Source: Anniella stebbinsi
Lineage: Eukaryota > Chordata > Lepidosauria > Squamata > Anniellidae
Reading direction: 5' to 3'
DNA length: 64,000 bases
Assembly: GCA_029215795.1 (NCBI GenBank)
Contig: JARDYH010000007.1
Location: 90,597,263-90,661,262 of the forward strand
The notes beneath the pieces are model-generated. The model ran no database searches, was not told the DNA's origin, and worked only from the letters and a program-made list of their open reading frames with translations. The translations under genes were made by a program, and so were the position numbers. Positions 61,028 through 64,000 of this stretch are shown in pieces (within the stretch, counting starts at the first letter, position 1; each line of letters starts with the position of its first letter).

Positions 61028-62716
61028 TGAACTGTATCAAGCTCACCCTGTGGGGGTCCCTTTTCAAGATAGCGTCCAATAAGTCCCTTGCCGAGAGCCT
61101 TGGCTGGCCATTAATTTTGCAATGGCTTCTCCTTGTTTATTCTTCTGAACTCATGTTTCTCAAAATATAATGTGGAGCTTCCCTCAAGAGGTGTGGTCAG
61201 CCAGCTCCTCCTTGCAAGTCCTGACTTCTGCCTTTGGCTGGGAGAGGAATGAGCAAGCCGTGTGGGAGGGGGTAGGTACAGCATAGTGACCTTCTAGGTC
61301 CAAACAGGTAAGATGTGTGATCTCCTAAGTCCATTACCCTTTGACAAAACCAGAAGAGGTGACATTGTCATTGACCACTGAATGGCAAAGAGGAGATATT
61401 CAGTGGGTCAGGGTGTTTTTCAGGAAATATTTTAAAGTGCTACTTGAAATCTCTGTGTTGCCATCTGGATGCCCTGCTGGCTGTCCCTCATGTAACTGTC
61501 CAATGGCAACGTAAGAGGGTTACTTGCAATGTCCACCCCACACACTTAATTAACGATTAAATAGAGATATCTCTGCCCCATGAGAAACACGTAAGCTCTT
61601 CCTCTGGGCTTACAGGACAGTCAGGGCTCTGAAAGAAGCCAAAGGAAGAGGTGAGCTTGTGTTAGAGAAATCTGCAGAGACAGGAGTCCTTTCTGCTCCT
61701 GAGCCTGCCACAGAATTGAGTGATGACCTTGAGGCCCAACAGAGTACATGATGCTCTTTTTACTTCCCAGGATCTCTCCATCGCGGACCTTTTTAAAGCA
61801 CCATGGCAGGATTTGTGCATGTCTGCACCTTTCTTTTGTCTTGACGTCTGCTTGGCTCTCAGTCTGCCAGGCATTTGGAATTCCTATTAATTCCCTGAAG
61901 CTGATGAAGATGAATTAAATCAACATAAGAGGACATTTTACATAAGTCCCTGATTCATTAAAAGAAATGTATAGCAGACTTTCATTTGAAATAAGGGAGA
62001 ACTTGCCATATTGTTATGATACTGTAAATCAGAGAGAGAGAGAGAGAGAATTAAGATGCAATCCTATGCATGTTTAGCTGGAAAAAAGACCTACAGCTCA
62101 CAGCATTCCCCAGTAGGAATGGCGTGGGCACCCAGTTGAGACTCAAAGCCTAGCATGAAATTGCCATGGATGCCAGTTCGCAGACCCCACCACTTGCCTG
62201 ACTCAGCACGCATGAAGCTGGGCGAGCAGACAGGCACCCATTCCCGTGGTGACCCACAATTTTCTGCAGAAATGGGGGCTCATTCTTGTCTGTAAATGCA
62301 AATGTCCCATTTGTGTAAATGACAGTGATGTATGCAACATCACAGACATGAACAATGCTGGGAATTGTAGGACTTTTCCCCATCTAAGTGGACATAGGAT
62401 TGTGCACTTAGAAACCTTTCTTTTCTTCTTCTAAAAAAATAACAATTTATATAGTTCTTATCCTCTCAACGATGTTTATATTTCATGTTTTCAAATGCAA
62501 AATCCTGACCTTTTTTTTTGGACAAATTTCCTTATTTGATTTCCACCTCATCTGTGTATCAAGAAAATGGTGCTCAAAGCAGCTTACAACCATAATCATG
62601 TAAATAAATGTTGCAGCCATCTAGATACTTGCCTCAGGAAATCCTCTATGTTGGTCTCCAAATATCTGCTCTATTTCATTTGCCAGTGCCTGCTTGGAGC
62701 CTTTGGATGTTACACG

Positions 62717-63192
62717 GGCTGTTTCTACACCAGGCTTTTTGCCTGGGATGGACCCTGGCTGGTCCCTGTGAATCCAAATGAGGCACAGGGACTCCAGGGG
62801 TTGGGGTGGGGGGGCACAGGATTTGCCAGGGATAAGGGATCCCCGGAAAACCCCAGACCATGGGAGATGTGGCTGCTCGTCCCGGCTGCTACCGCGCTTA
62901 CTCGCAAGTAAGTGCGGCAGCAGAAATGGGCACGGAGGGGGGGCAAGTTTGCAATCCCCAGGGGGGAGGCCCCCCCGATCTCCGTGCGATTGTTTTTTGT
63001 TTTTTGTTTTTAAAAAAACCTTTTTGAAGGACCACAAGAGCGCTCTTCCCGGCACCCTTTTAAAAAAGTGGTGGTCACATCAGCGCGATGGCCTGGGAGG
63101 AATCCGGGACGTCGCGCCCATGGTGTATATTAACAACGACGATCCAGGCAGCAGGTACTTCCGGGATTTCCCCCTATGGTGTAGAAAGGGCC
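62717..63192. mobile_element. ACACC-type MITE, full length
   Basis: Starts GGCTGTTTCTACACCAGGC, ends CCCTATGGTGTAGAAAGGGCC. Contains TTTGCCTGGGATGGACCCTG, GATTTGCCAGGGATAAGGGA, ACTCGCAAGTAAGTGCGGCA and GCAGGTACTTCCGGGAT. The flanking triplets ACG and ACC do not match exactly. Confidence 0.82.
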
Positions 63193-63617
63193 ACCGTAAG
63201 CCTATTTTATGTAAATAGATGTTGCTCCATCCAGGGTTTCCCCCTTGCAATAATCTGGGATTGCTTAATGACTGTTGGCACCATTGTGAGGCTGTCAGGA
63301 AAGCAGGGGTGGGAGGGCTCCCAAAGATCCACCCCAAGTCTCCAAGCTCTTATCTAGATGGTAAGATAGGGCCATGCCTATTGGCTCTTGAAACAACAAC
63401 TCACACACTCCTGTTCACTGAACACATAGGGGCAGGGGAGTAGGGTTGAACCTACCAGTCATGGCCCATGGGGCCCACATGTTTGACATCAGCATCAGAG
63501 TGCCCTGTGCACTTATGGATGTGTGCTCCTATGAGTTCCTGCATGCCAGTGGAAGACTTGATTAGTCAAGGATCTCGCTTGCATGGAGGACCCACTAGAC
63601 AAATAAATCTGTATGCA

Positions 63618-63985
63618 CAGTGCCGGCTCCAGGTTTCTGAAGGCCCTTGGGCAAGACAACCTCAATGGGCCCCCTCCGTCAGTGAGTCTCCTTCCTCACC
63701 ACCCTTCTCACCAGCTGCTCTCACTCCCTGTCCTCTGTCTCGCCATTGCTATTGTTTGCTTGCTTGGCAGGCAGAGAGCCAGTGAGCAACGGCATCTCCT
63801 GCCCCACCTTCTCACCACTATTGTCTGGGCCAGGGCAAAAGGCAGCTGGACAACCAGCTTGCAGTAGTGGACAGGAGAAGCAGCTCCAGGGGGCTCTTGC
63901 CATTGGGGCCCTACTGTGACGTTGGCCTTCGGCAGGTGCCCCACTATGCCTACCCTTGACATCTGCCCCATGTATGCGCTAGGGC
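63618..63985. repeat. Dispersed repeat related to 12013-12080
   Basis: CACAGTGCCGGCTCCAGG and CCCTTGGGCAAGACAACC at the left; GGGGCCCTACTGTGACG and GGTGCCCCACTATGCCTACC towards the right. Ends not determined. Confidence 0.45.
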
Positions 63986-64000
63986 CCATTCACACTGATG

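Overview
The window looks like intronic DNA from a vertebrate nucleus, most likely a squamate reptile (lizard or snake). The evidence is a set of split exons with GT-AG borders, CR1, L2-like and R4-type LINE remnants, a tRNA-type SINE, many microsatellites, and abundant hAT-like and Harbinger-like non-autonomous DNA transposons. The species call is inference from repeat content.

The only host gene I can support is one plus-strand gene of the CUB-and-Sushi (CSMD) family, best matched to CSMD2. Four consecutive coding exons lie at 36082-36194, 41543-41620, 52177-52264 and 60787-60911. Their phases join without a break. They encode the end of a CUB domain, a basic linker, and one complete Sushi/CCP domain with four Cys and the conserved Trp. 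By position in the family this is CUB2 and Sushi2. About 36 kb of intron lies upstream and about 3 kb downstream. No promoter, first exon or 3' end is visible.

Layout: 1-36081 is upstream intron. It holds an L2-like LINE split by a small hAT MITE (about 2-2.9 kb), another MITE at 4170-4488, a palindromic hAT-like element (5962-6666), a CR1 LINE (10.2-12.0 kb), a large fold-back element carrying a solo LTR (17.7-20.9 kb), an R4-type LINE tail (24.6-25.5 kb), a tRNA-type SINE (25.6-25.9 kb), Harbinger-like MITEs with TAA duplications (31.3 and 32.1 kb) and another fold-back element (33.0-33.9 kb). The next introns hold further MITEs, including a clean nested insertion (47543-48213), an L2-like LINE tail with an open frame (52.4-53.0 kb), and the best-preserved fold-back element (56239-58532, with a perfect 8-bp target duplication).

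The most unusual material is a group of fold-back hAT-like elements. They share outer ends of the form TAGGGRTGTG. Each carries a different family of subterminal short repeats: CGATAA-like, GGATC, or GCAGAGC. Their long arms are built from diverged monomers of about 150 bp. They contain no visible transposase. Long open frames elsewhere fall in palindromic repeats or microsatellites and are not genes.
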